A DNA stretch of 64,000 nucleotides from the NCBI RefSeq assembly GCF_900149685.1, contig NZ_LT702999.1:1364001-1428000 (forward strand), written 5' to 3'. The notes beneath the pieces were generated by a model. That model searched no databases, had not been told where the DNA came from, and worked only from the letters and a program-made list of their open reading frames with translations. Positions 44,478-52,833 of this stretch are shown here, in pieces. This DNA comes from Erythrobacter sp. Alg231-14 (GTDB lineage: Bacteria; Pseudomonadota; Alphaproteobacteria; Sphingomonadales; Sphingomonadaceae). Made by a program: the position numbers and the translations under genes. How positions within the stretch are numbered: position 1 is the first letter of the stretch; every line of letters begins with the position of its first letter.

Positions 44478-45467
44478 TCATTGCCGGTCCCTCTGCTTCA
44501 TCTTCGCCGCCCCGGCCTCCACGGCCGCCATTAGCGTCTCATCGGCGAGGTGAGCGTATCTCATTGTCGACTGGTGATCGGCGTGACCCAGAACGCGGCC
44601 AACAGCGAACAGATCGACTCCAGCATTGATCATGAACGAGGCCGCGGAATGCCGCAGATCATGAATGTGCAGATCGCCCAAACCGGCCTTCTTCCGGGCC
44701 GTATCCCAAGGGTGCTTGATGCAGGTGTAGGCTTCACCGGTTCGAGGGTTGGCGAACACAGCCTGTGCCAGCCGTGGGATGCCTTCAAAGACACGGACCG
44801 CCGCGCTCGACAAAGGAACGTGTCTGGCCTTCCCGGTCTTACTGTCGGGTATCAGCCAGCTTCGCCTCTCAAGGTCCACATGCTCCCATTTTGCCTGTAC
44901 AAGTTCAGACTTGCGGGCACCTGTCAGCATGAGAAGCCGGACGATCGCACCAAGCAAAGGGTTCATTAACTTATCGGCGCACTGAACCAGCCGCTCTGCC
45001 TCTTCCGCACTGAGATAGCGTTTCCGGGCGTTGTCGAACTTGAACCGAGCAATACCGCGAACGGGGTTTATTTCGGCTCCCGGTAGCCCCCACTGCCTCG
45101 CAAGCTCAAACGATCGGCCAAGCGTCATGCGGATTTTCTCGACAGTCGCCGGAGCGTAATCCTCCCGCAAATCACCAAGCCACTTAGCGATCGACTGCTG
45201 ATCAATCTCATCGAGCCGCATCTTACCCCACTTTGGGATTAGGTGTTTCTCAATCACAGCAGCTGTATTTTCTGGCCGCTTTTGATGCGTTTTGGCGTGG
45301 GCGATGTGTTGCTGCGCCAGTTCGCCATAGGTAATGATCGACCGCTTCTTCTGCTTTGCGGCCAGCGGATCGCCGCCCATTACGACTTCGGACCGAAGAC
45401 GCTGTGCCTTCTTCTTTGCGGCTGCGAAGGTGATATCAGTCCAGGGACCAATTCGTAGCGGCCTTTT
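44478..45467 (-). pseudogene. Tyrosine integrase, N-terminus truncated
   Basis: The frame from 45467 to 44478 encodes the core-binding and catalytic domains of a phage/island integrase. All catalytic residues seem present: Arg in TGARKSEL, HDLRH, and LGHADHQSTMRYAHL with the nucleophile Tyr. A Met at 45380 allows a 300-residue product, but homologous sequence continues upstream (RIGPWTDITFAAAKKKAQRL) until a TAG at 45468-45470, where it abuts a methyltransferase fragment. The usual N-terminal DNA-arm domain of about 80 residues is lost, so it is probably inactive or impaired. Confidence 0.8.
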
Positions 45468-45985
45468 CTACCGGGCTCTACAAACGTATCTGGTGCACAA
45501 GGAAAGTGGTCTTTGTGTACATCGACAAAAGTACTCAAGACCTTCTGGTAGTCCAATAGCAATCTGTCCGTATTGTAGCTGTCGAGCTTCGCCTCAATGA
45601 GATCAGCAAGATATGGGTTCACTTCGACTGTGGTCGGATTCACACCTAAGAATTGAGATGATAGCGCCGTGGTCCCGGACCCTCCGAATGGATCAATCGA
45701 GGTTGAAACTGGTCGACCGATTGCCTCCGATGTCTCTTCGTAAGCTTGCGCAATAAGTTCGGGGGCGAATGCCTCTTTAAAGTTACGCCAAGTCTGGAAG
45801 GCCGCTAAATTCGATCCGGTGTTTGTGGAGAGAAACTCTGGTTTCCGATCTGTAAGCCACTCCTGGATTGAAACATGTCGCTCGTGTGGAGACGCCTTTA
45901 AAGTTTCAATTCGCCTGAGCCTGGGACTCAATGGAACCACAACATTTGACACTAAACACTCCCTTGTCGCGCTCATAAAGCACAT
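45380..45985 (-). pseudogene. DNA methyltransferase, C-terminus truncated
   Basis: A 201-codon frame whose first 175 residues look like the start of a DNA methyltransferase: SIQEWLTDRKPEFLSTNTG, then SIDPFGGSGTTALSSQFLG, the SAM-binding motif I, and VEVNPYLADLIEAK. Similarity seems to stop at about 45455 (KGRY); the final 25 residues are the integrase gene read in another frame. The catalytic motif IV is therefore missing. A deletion or recombination joined the two genes. Confidence 0.75.
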
Positions 45986-46274
45986 CTTCGCGCGGCAGGC
46001 ATCAAAATATTGCTAACCAAAGATGCCTGAAAAGAGCGTTGGTAGAAGCTTAAGGCTGATGTCGAAAACTATGTGCGTTGCGTTGCGGCTGGCAGTTGAT
46101 GCCAATGCCCCTGTTTAAGCGTTGCGCGCGCACGACTGCCGTCAATTCGCTTTTGACCCAGTCCAAATAACCCAAGCAGGCCCCAAGCAAGAACGAAGCG
46201 CCCACTGAGCGGAAAGGCCTATCAGTAGGCAAGATATCGCCCCGAAGCCGAAAGCGCTCTCGCCTCGAAGCCGC

Positions 46275-46301
46275 AGAAAACTAAGCTGAAAGTGGTGGTG
46301 C
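46275..46301 (+). repeat. Right copy of imperfect 27-bp direct repeat
   Basis: Matches 37518-37544 at 24 of 27 positions. After the shared GGTGGTGC the sequences diverge; this copy lacks the rest of the tRNA remnant. Together with the truncated integrase nearby it marks the right side of the island. Confidence 0.55.
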
Positions 46302-46336
46302 GCGACGCAGTTACCTCCGGACCAGTCTCACCTGGG

Positions 46337-46361
46337 ATTTTCCCTGCTTAACAGGGAAAAT
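46337..46361. repeat. Perfect 10-bp hairpin containing a CAGGGA box
   Basis: ATTTTCCCTG (46337-46346), loop CTTAA, CAGGGAAAAT (46352-46361). The arm contains the same CAGGGA word as the boxes 100 bases downstream, so the hairpin may be a two-box binding site rather than a terminator. Confidence 0.7.
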
Positions 46362-46459
46362 AGCGCGAAAAACGGGCACTTGGACGTGAGCAGTACGTGG
46401 CCTTGGCAGTAAGGAGCTGTTTTGCGCCTAAAATTTGGTGGCTGGAGAACAACCGATAA

Positions 46460-46508
46460 CAGGGAATTGTACATCGTCTATCAGGGAAGGCTCAGAAGAG
46501 ATCAGGGA
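46460..46508 (+). repeat. Three phased CAGGGA boxes
   Basis: CAGGGA begins at 46460, 46482 and 46503, spacings of 22 and 21 bases, about two helical turns. Each is preceded by a pyrimidine-rich TA/AT step. Such phasing suggests protein binding on one DNA face, for example by a recombinase or regulator of the element. Confidence 0.6.
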
Positions 46509-46786
46509 TTGATCTGGCCTTATCGTGAGCCATTCTTTCCCCTCGGTCGCGACGAAGCTTCACAATACAAATTCAAGAGTCTATAACTCGGATATCTGAG
46601 ATCTTGTTCTGGCTGGCGGCATGGGTCGCAACAATGAGCAGGGTTGTCAGGCAGCCCAGCCGGTTATGGGACCGGTCCTGCCTGAGAAGGTCCACCGCCA
46701 AACATGGGTTGGGCGTGGTTTTGATCTAACGATCGGAGCCTGCGCCCTTTTTATTTGGTCGGCTCCGACAACAAAGGAGCCACACC

Positions 46787-48112
46787 ATGGCCAATCTTAC
46801 CATTTCTTATCGCAAGGTCACCGACCTTGCTCCCCGACCCAACAATCCACGCACGCACAGTACAAAGCAGCTTCAGCAGATCGCATCCTCGATTGGTCGC
46901 TTCGGTTTCACCAATCCTGTGCTGATCGATCAAGACGACCACGTGATCGCGGGTCATGGACGCATCGAGGCGGCAAAGCTGATCGGGATGACTGAGGTTC
47001 CAACTGTCTGTCTCGCTGACATGAGTGAGGCCGAAATCCGTGCCTATGTCATTGCCGACAACAGGCTGGCGGAAAATGCCGGATGGGACCGTGAACTTCT
47101 CGGCCAGGAGTTTCAGTATCTGGAAGACCTCGAGCTGGACTTCGATTTGAGCGTAACCGGATTCGAGCTTGCCGAGATCGATAACTTGATCGGCGAGGTA
47201 ACAATTACATCTGAATCTGATGATCCAGCCGATGCGCTGGCGATCCCTGCCGATGGGCCAGTCATTACCCGCTCCGGCGATATCTGGAAGATCGGGACAC
47301 ATCGCCTGATCTGCGGTGATGCTACAAAGGCTGAGACTTACGAGGCATTGCTTGGCGAAGGCCGCGCCCAGATGGTCTTTGCCGACCCGCCCTACAATGT
47401 TCCAGTCTCAGGGCATGTCTGCGGCCTCGGCAAAGTGCAACACCGCGAGTTCGCTATGGCCTCCGGTGAGATGTCGAGCGCAGAATTCACTGGCTTCCTC
47501 TCAACGGTGTTTGGCCACCTTGCCCACTTCTCTGTCGATGGCGCGATTCATTTCCAGTGCATGGATTGGCGACACATGGGCGAAATCCTTGCTGCAGGCG
47601 AACGCGCTTATGATGAGCTCAAGAACCTGTGCGTCTGGTCAAAATCGAATGGCGGAATGGGCGCTCTTTACCGGTCGCAGCACGAACTGGTCTTTGTATT
47701 CAAGTCAGGTACCGCGCCGCACATCAACAATGTCGAGCTGGGCAAGCATGGCCGCTATCGCACCAATGTCTGGTCGTATGCTGGTGTGAACACCTTTGGT
47801 CGCAATCGTGAGGATTTGGAGCTTCATCCGACCGTGAAGCCGATCGCCCTCGTGATGGATGCAATCCGGGATTGCTCGAGGCGCAAGGATGCAGTGCTTG
47901 ATGCGTTCGCAGGCTCGGGAACCACGCTAATTGCGGCCGAACGGACTGGACGGCGTGGCTACGGTATCGAAATCGACCCAGCCTATTGCGATACAATCAT
48001 CCGGCGAATGCATGACCTCTTCGGGATGGAAGCTGAACTGGATGCCGACGGTAAAACCTTTGCAGAGCTTAAGGCGGAGCGCTGCCTCGACGTTCAGGGG
48101 GCTGAGCAATGA
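46787..48112 (+). CDS. ParB-like domain fused to adenine-type DNA methyltransferase
   Basis: A 441-residue protein found in phages and integrative elements. Residues about 5-110 are a ParB/Srx-like domain (LAPRPNNPRTHSTKQLQQIA, NPVLIDQDDHVIAGHGRIEAAKLIG). The methyltransferase part has motif IV DPPY at 200-203 followed by motif I FAGSGTT at 374-380, the beta-class order of adenine N6 or cytosine N4 enzymes. HPTVKPIALVMDAI lies before motif I. It heads a coupled run with two DUF5681-type genes; its stop overlaps the next ATG (ATGA). It may modify the element's own DNA. Confidence 0.93.
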   Translation: MANLTISYRKVTDLAPRPNNPRTHSTKQLQQIASSIGRFGFTNPVLIDQDDHVIAGHGRIEAAKLIGMTEVPTVCLADMSEAEIRAYVIADNRLAENAGWDRELLGQEFQYLEDLELDFDLSVTGFELAEIDNLIGEVTITSESDDPADALAIPADGPVITRSGDIWKIGTHRLICGDATKAETYEALLGEGRAQMVFADPPYNVPVSGHVCGLGKVQHREFAMASGEMSSAEFTGFLSTVFGHLAHFSVDGAIHFQCMDWRHMGEILAAGERAYDELKNLCVWSKSNGGMGALYRSQHELVFVFKSGTAPHINNVELGKHGRYRTNVWSYAGVNTFGRNREDLELHPTVKPIALVMDAIRDCSRRKDAVLDAFAGSGTTLIAAERTGRRGYGIEIDPAYCDTIIRRMHDLFGMEAELDADGKTFAELKAERCLDVQGAEQ

Positions 48113-48591
48113 GCGGGAAGAATGTGGGATATAGTCGGCCGCCCGAACAGCATCGTTTCAAGAAAGGCCAGAGTGGTAATCCGCGCGGGCGGCCTAGGAA
48201 GTCGAGAGGCGCGATTGATCCGCTGAACGTGCTCGATGCTGAGCACAAGGCAAGGGTGAGCGGCAAAATCAAACAGCTCTCATCAGGCGAGATCAAGCTG
48301 CGCAAACAGGTCCAGCTCGCGTTGGAGAAAAAGGATATTCGAGCGATCCTCTACCTGATCGCGCAGTTCGAAAAGTACGATCTTATCGCTGGCGAACAGC
48401 AGCGGCACCTGGATAACGTGATCCTGATTCCTTCGGACCTGCCTGATGGCATGTTCAGCCTGCTTCAGAAAACCTATGGTCACCCGCCGTGGTCTGAGGA
48501 GGAGCGTGAGTGGGCTAAGCGGGTCTATCTGAGGAATCGCACCGAGCGGCAACGCCGCGATGATGAGTTCATCGGGTGGCCGGGCTCATGA
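48109..48591 (+). CDS. DUF5681-type protein
   Basis: A 160-residue protein with the DUF5681 opening PPEQHRFKKGQSGNPRGRP, a basic element seen in many phage and island proteins next to ParB-methyltransferases. The remainder is helical with no known catalytic motif. It overlaps both neighbours by four bases. A role in phage-like packaging is possible but unproven. Confidence 0.88.
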   Translation: MSGKNVGYSRPPEQHRFKKGQSGNPRGRPRKSRGAIDPLNVLDAEHKARVSGKIKQLSSGEIKLRKQVQLALEKKDIRAILYLIAQFEKYDLIAGEQQRHLDNVILIPSDLPDGMFSLLQKTYGHPPWSEEEREWAKRVYLRNRTERQRRDDEFIGWPGS

Positions 48592-48980
48592 GCAACCCGA
48601 ATGGATCACAGCAGCCAATCAGGCGTGGCCAACCTTTCGGCGATGACAATCCGCCGCCTCGTCGCGGCCGTAGAAAAGGTGCGCGCGGGCGCTGGTCTAT
48701 CATCACCGAGATCGCGAACGAAACGCACAAGATTGTAGTCGACGGCAAGATTAGGCGTGTGCGTACCCTTGAGCTTGTCCTGCGGGCGCTTGACGAGGCA
48801 GCGCGCAAGGGCAACCAACGGGCGCTCAGGGAATGCGACCGCTTGCTTGAGCGATATGGTCCACGCGATCAGCAGGGTTGCTATCTGGTTGTGCCTGCGA
48901 CGACACCCGTCGACACCTTTAAGAAGATCATCGAACTGCATAACACTCGCGTGGTTCAGCCCGATCCGAACGAGGCATGA
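48588..48980 (+). CDS. Second small basic DUF5681-like protein
   Basis: A 130-residue protein with a proline/arginine-rich N-terminus (FGDDNPPPRRGRRKGARG) and a helical part with RTLELVLRALDEAARKGNQRALRECDRLLERYG. This is the layout of DUF5681 partners. The ATG at 48588 overlaps the previous stop; its own stop overlaps the ATG of a 25-codon remnant. Confidence 0.85.
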   Translation: MSNPNGSQQPIRRGQPFGDDNPPPRRGRRKGARGRWSIITEIANETHKIVVDGKIRRVRTLELVLRALDEAARKGNQRALRECDRLLERYGPRDQQGCYLVVPATTPVDTFKKIIELHNTRVVQPDPNEA

Positions 48981-49054
48981 CCTACTCTCCGCCGGACTTC
49001 ACTACCACGGGTTCTTTTCGAGCTATCTCCACGCTGGTCAAAGTGCTCAAATAA
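48977..49054 (+). pseudogene. 25-codon remnant coupled to the DUF5681 pair
   Basis: An ATG overlapping the preceding stop (ATGA) opens MTYSPPDFTTTGSF and ends after 25 codons. In phage-like loci of this type the next gene is often a terminase-like protein; here it seems cut off, with the defence cargo beginning right after. Identification is weak. Confidence 0.35.
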
Positions 49055-49100
49055 TTGTTAGTTCAGCATCAAAAGCAAATGTGAAGTTGGAGGGGCCGGT

Positions 49101-49907
49101 ATGGCGTCAATGTCCGAATCTTACGGCAAGAGCACTCTGCGCTGGCAACAGGAGAAGGATGGTACTTTTGCCGGTGTCGTGATTGCAGATGGCAAGCGAT
49201 CCGAGATCCTGCGCGATGAAGATGAAGCGCGCCTTCTGGTCCGCCTCAAAAATGAAGCGGGAAAGCTTGAGCCGCTTTATGTCGGAATGCAGGGGGCGAT
49301 CGATCGTTTCCTGAGCTTCATGCCCGGCGGATTTTCTGGTGAGCGTAACCTGGGCGAGGAGCGGGATTACAAGCTGAACGCACACAGGCAATTGCTCGAT
49401 ACGCTATCACTTGAGAAAGCGAAACAGGCAACCATCGATGACGCCCTGAATGTTCGCAAAGCTGGGGTCTGGATCAATCTGCTCTCGCCTTATGAATCCA
49501 TGCATCTGAAGGAAGCACTCGAGGGACCAAATGGTGCGGCCTTCCTTCAAGCTGCCGCCAAATTCGCAGACGGTGACGTCAATGCCGGAGCGCAAGGCAT
49601 GCATCTTGCCATCAAGAAGCACGGACGGCTGAGTTGGCCTACTGCCACGTACTTTCCGTTTCTCTGGCAGCCGACAAAACACATGTTTCTCAAGCCGACT
49701 GTGACACGAGATTTTGCGGAGAGGATCGGTCATCCATTCCAGTATGACTACGAAGCCGAAGTCACTGCTGATACCTATAACAGTCTGATCGATCTCGCCG
49801 AGGAAACAATGAAGGCAGTCAAACCGCTCGGCGCGAGAGACCTGATCGATGTTCAGAGCTTTATCTGGGTCGTTGGCGCATATCGCGAAGAAGATAAGCC
49901 AGGGTGA
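49101..49907 (+). CDS. Unknown 268-residue protein
   Basis: Not recognised. It starts MASMSESYGKSTLRWQQ behind a good GGAGG site. Notable phrases are YVGMQGAIDRFLSFMPGGF near residue 55, TYFPFLWQPTKHMFLKPTVTRDFAERIG near 180 and LGARDLIDVQSFIWVVG near the end. No signal peptide or membrane helix. I recall similar text in proteins of restriction or defence loci, but cannot name a family. It lies between the phage-like genes and the GHKL operon, so it may be defence cargo. Confidence 0.8.
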   Translation: MASMSESYGKSTLRWQQEKDGTFAGVVIADGKRSEILRDEDEARLLVRLKNEAGKLEPLYVGMQGAIDRFLSFMPGGFSGERNLGEERDYKLNAHRQLLDTLSLEKAKQATIDDALNVRKAGVWINLLSPYESMHLKEALEGPNGAAFLQAAAKFADGDVNAGAQGMHLAIKKHGRLSWPTATYFPFLWQPTKHMFLKPTVTRDFAERIGHPFQYDYEAEVTADTYNSLIDLAEETMKAVKPLGARDLIDVQSFIWVVGAYREEDKPG

Positions 49908-49916
49908 GGTAGATAA

Positions 49917-50324
49917 ATGAACACCACAGGGTTCGTCTTTCTGTTGATCGCAATCACGGTCTGTTTCGTGATACTTCACTATTCAGAAGCGGAGCTGGAA
50001 AGAGAACGTCAGATACAAATCTATAGAATCCGGCAGATCAAGCCCGAGATGTTGCATGAGAGTATCCGATCCGCGCCCGAGGTTCGGGTGACTATTCTTC
50101 GACGATCGGGATACGAGTATGACGACTATTACTCGCAATTCTCGAACGTAAGTGCAGCCCTCAACTACGCAGCTAACCGGTTTGCCAGAGCACGGCTCGA
50201 CGGTTTCAAGGTTGTGAAGAATACCAGCAAGGAATTCGAGATCGCAGCCGCTTACGAAAGCCCCGGAGGGCGGCGGACGGGCAAGTATATGGGTGGGTGT
50301 GTTATTGAACCCGTCCGCGAATGA
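49917..50324 (+). CDS. Unknown protein with one N-terminal membrane helix
   Basis: A 135-residue protein. Residues 5-21 (GFVFLLIAITVCFVILH) form one membrane helix; the rest is soluble, ending in GGRRTGKYMGGCVIEPVRE. It begins nine bases after the previous stop, so the two are probably co-expressed. No family recognised. Confidence 0.7.
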   Translation: MNTTGFVFLLIAITVCFVILHYSEAELERERQIQIYRIRQIKPEMLHESIRSAPEVRVTILRRSGYEYDDYYSQFSNVSAALNYAANRFARARLDGFKVVKNTSKEFEIAAAYESPGGRRTGKYMGGCVIEPVRE

Positions 50325-50677
50325 GAGCGTCCAAGCCCTAGCGCGCAGCGCCGCCCATAAGTTTTTGCCACAGGCCACATCGTCAGACTTGTCCCGGTTG
50401 CGAAGCTCGGCTTCAAGTTCGTTAAGGTCCACCCCCCTGCTGATTTCCGCAGAACGCAAATGCATGCAACACCCCTCCTGCCTAATGCGCACGCCGCCTG
50501 ATATCGAGAGGGATTCCACAAACTTCAGAACGAGCACCACAGAGGGATATATAGGAGAGTTCAGACCCCAATGCTTTGCCTATAGCCAATTTGAAGTACT
50601 ACATATTAAAAATGTATTGCATTTTTGTTCTGTGAAGATCATATAGGCCTCCACCTAGAGCATGGAGGGCAATTTCA
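50325..50677. promoter_or_regulatory. AT-rich intergenic region upstream of the GHKL operon
   Basis: 353 bases without a supported gene, turning AT-rich in the last 100. AAAAATG (50608-50614) and CATTTTT (50620-50626) form an inverted repeat about 50 bases before the first start codon, a candidate operator. GGAGGG at about 50664 serves the TTG start at 50678. Confidence 0.5.
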
Positions 50678-50911
50678 TTGAGCAGGAAGAGGGAGAAATT
50701 CGTCGAGCTGGCGGAAAAAAGGGTCAACGCCGCGATCAAGCAACTCCAGCTGATTGGCAACCTGTCGAACACAGGTAACTATGAATTCAGTGAATCTGAC
50801 TACCAGAAGATTTTCCGTGCCATTGAGACGGAAGTACGTGAAATGAAACGCAAGTTCACTGAGTCCGGAGCTGGTTCGAAGGGCAAATTTTCATTAGGCG
50901 GAGACAACTGA
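50678..50911 (+). CDS. Small helical protein, first gene of the GHKL operon
   Basis: A 77-residue, charged, likely coiled-coil protein (MSRKREKFVELAEKRVNAAI, then ETEVREMKRKFTES) starting at TTG behind GGAGGG. No family recognised. Its stop overlaps the ATPase start (TGATG), so it is made together with it and is a likely partner or regulator. Confidence 0.72.
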   Translation: MSRKREKFVELAEKRVNAAIKQLQLIGNLSNTGNYEFSESDYQKIFRAIETEVREMKRKFTESGAGSKGKFSLGGDN

Positions 50912-52833
50912 TGTGGCACTTTAGAGAAGCGGCTTATGAAGATACTATTGCTGAGTCCAAGCTCAGCGAGTTCTTCTCGGGCAAGCCGAGCGAAGCAATC
51001 GTCCGAGAGTCTTTCCAGAACTCGCTCGACGCCGTCGACGACCAATCCGCCCCCGTCCGGATTGTCCTTACACTCGGTACCGCCGACAGTGCCACTTTAC
51101 AGGAAGCTTATGATTCCCTTGGCGAGCACTGGAAAGCGACCGGGCAAGGCGCGGGTGTTCTCACTTCTTCCCGTTACCTGCTGATTGAAGACTTCAATAC
51201 GAAGGGCCTTCTTGGACCCATCGACAAGGAAGAAAAGCCGCATGAGAGCCTCTACAGTTTTTGGTGGGAAGAAGGCCGCTCTAACAAGCGAAAGGGAAGC
51301 GGCGGAAGCCACGGCGTTGGAAAGAGCACGCTCTCAGGTGCGTCGAACTCCCATGCCTTTCTTGCACTGACGCGGCGCTCACCCGGCGAGGAACTGCTGA
51401 TAGGCTATTCCATCCTCCCGCCGCATGAGGTCGGGTCGCAGGAATACCTAGGCTACGCAAGGTTCGGCAAACGATTAGTCCGGCAAAGCGATGGCGCAAA
51501 AGTCATCTACCCGTACACTTGCAAAGCTGATGGTAAGTTCATTGAGCGTTTCCGGCAGCATGCCGGGCTGCGGCGCACCAATGAAAACGGCCTGTCGGTC
51601 TTCATTCCCGATGTGCGTGAACAAGTTGATACTGACACCCTGCTCAAAGCTGTGATCGAGAACTTCTTTTTCCCGATCATCAAGCAAAGCCTAGTTGTCG
51701 AAATCTGCAATGCCTCCACCGGACATTCAATTTCGATCGAGAAAGCTAACATCCTTTCGCTAGTGGAGGATGGTGATTATTCCGATGACTTTCGTGCGAC
51801 GATCGAGGTTTCTCTTGAAGCCACAAGGCTCGCGAGCAAAAACGACTTCTTCTACCTACGCAGCGACTTCGTCTTTACGAGTGATACCGGGCTTTCAGCC
51901 GAAGCTTTCAGTGACGCCAATGTAAAGAAAATGCAGGAGACTTTCGAGAAGGGCGCCGTAGTATCGGCGCGCCTCGAGGTTCCCATCACACTATCGGAAG
52001 GCAAGACGGTCAGCGGCTATGTCGACCTCTTTGCAAGGGGCGGAGAGAAAGGAGGGCACAAGACCTATAAGGCCTTCAGAGGAAATATCCTCATTGAGAA
52101 GGAGAAATGCCGAGCAGCACAGCCATTCTCGGTTCTGATCCTCGACATCTTCAATGACGACGATGGGAACGAACTCTCGGAATACATGAAGTATGCAGAG
52201 GACCCGGGCCATACGGAATGGAAGAATTCCGCCCAGCGCCGCAGCCAAGGGCGATATCCGGGATCAGAAACCTGGCAGCGCCACCTTGTCCAGAAACTTG
52301 GTAGCTCCTTCATCTCCATCCTGACCGGCACGGACGACCAGGAACAGATCGAGGGCTTCGCCGATGACATCTTCTTTGTTGAGAAAGAGGTAGAGCCTGA
52401 TCAGCCCGGAGTGCCCGGGGGCAATAATGGGCGGAGGCCTGGTAAGGACAATCCGATTCCTCCGGATATCCCTGCGCCCTCCCCTCAACTATTTCGCATC
52501 CAGAGACTTGCGAATGGCCGGGCCGCCATTGCGGGCACTGAACATCTGAAGGAAGCGATAGAACAGTTCGGGTCAGTATCTGGAAAGATCTGGGCAGCAA
52601 ACATCATTTTCGGAAAGAGCAAGTCAAGCTGGCGCAAACACCATCATCCTTCGGATTTTGATTTTGGCGAGGATGGCGTGGTCAAAAGCAATGGTGGAAG
52701 CATCACGATCAAGTCACCAAACAGTCTCGATTTTGTTGCCGAGAGCGAAGAGTTCGCGATCGAGTTCGATGGGTTTGACGCTAACCGCGATGTGCATATT
52801 GACGTCCGCAGGACGAAGGAGGCTGTCCAGTGA
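50911..52833 (+). CDS. GHKL (Hsp90/MutL/MORC-like) ATPase of a restriction-linked system
   Basis: A 640-residue protein with the GHKL ATP fold at the N-terminus: motif N RESFQNSLDAVDD with E33, N37 and D40, a LIEDFNTKG element (D94) as the second motif, and a glycine lid GSGGSHGVGKS at 129-139. The middle is a mixed alpha/beta region; residues about 480-520 are a Pro/Gly-rich linker, followed by a beta-rich C-terminal domain ending in EFDGFDANRDVHIDV. No nuclease motif is evident. GHKL proteins of this MORC-like kind are known beside restriction-modification genes. Here it faces a Dcm-Vsr-BcnI set. Coupled to both neighbours by overlaps. Confidence 0.85.
   Translation: MWHFREAAYEDTIAESKLSEFFSGKPSEAIVRESFQNSLDAVDDQSAPVRIVLTLGTADSATLQEAYDSLGEHWKATGQGAGVLTSSRYLLIEDFNTKGLLGPIDKEEKPHESLYSFWWEEGRSNKRKGSGGSHGVGKSTLSGASNSHAFLALTRRSPGEELLIGYSILPPHEVGSQEYLGYARFGKRLVRQSDGAKVIYPYTCKADGKFIERFRQHAGLRRTNENGLSVFIPDVREQVDTDTLLKAVIENFFFPIIKQSLVVEICNASTGHSISIEKANILSLVEDGDYSDDFRATIEVSLEATRLASKNDFFYLRSDFVFTSDTGLSAEAFSDANVKKMQETFEKGAVVSARLEVPITLSEGKTVSGYVDLFARGGEKGGHKTYKAFRGNILIEKEKCRAAQPFSVLILDIFNDDDGNELSEYMKYAEDPGHTEWKNSAQRRSQGRYPGSETWQRHLVQKLGSSFISILTGTDDQEQIEGFADDIFFVEKEVEPDQPGVPGGNNGRRPGKDNPIPPDIPAPSPQLFRIQRLANGRAAIAGTEHLKEAIEQFGSVSGKIWAANIIFGKSKSSWRKHHHPSDFDFGEDGVVKSNGGSITIKSPNSLDFVAESEEFAIEFDGFDANRDVHIDVRRTKEAVQ

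Larger units (their letters stand above)
45986..46786. other. Gene-free boundary region between two mobile segments
   Basis: About 800 bases without a supported gene. It includes the right copy of the 27-bp repeat (46275-46301), a perfect hairpin (46337-46361) and three evenly spaced CAGGGA boxes (46460-46508). AAGGAG at 46772 is the ribosome site of the next gene. Confidence 0.6.

Noticed and set aside
46337..46508. CRISPR array
   Set aside because: The repeated unit is only six to eight bases with spacers of about 15 bases; there are no cas genes in the window.
46621..46995. 124-codon frame ahead of the ParB-methyltransferase
   Set aside because: Its second half overlaps the real gene out of frame, and its first half has no recognisable family.
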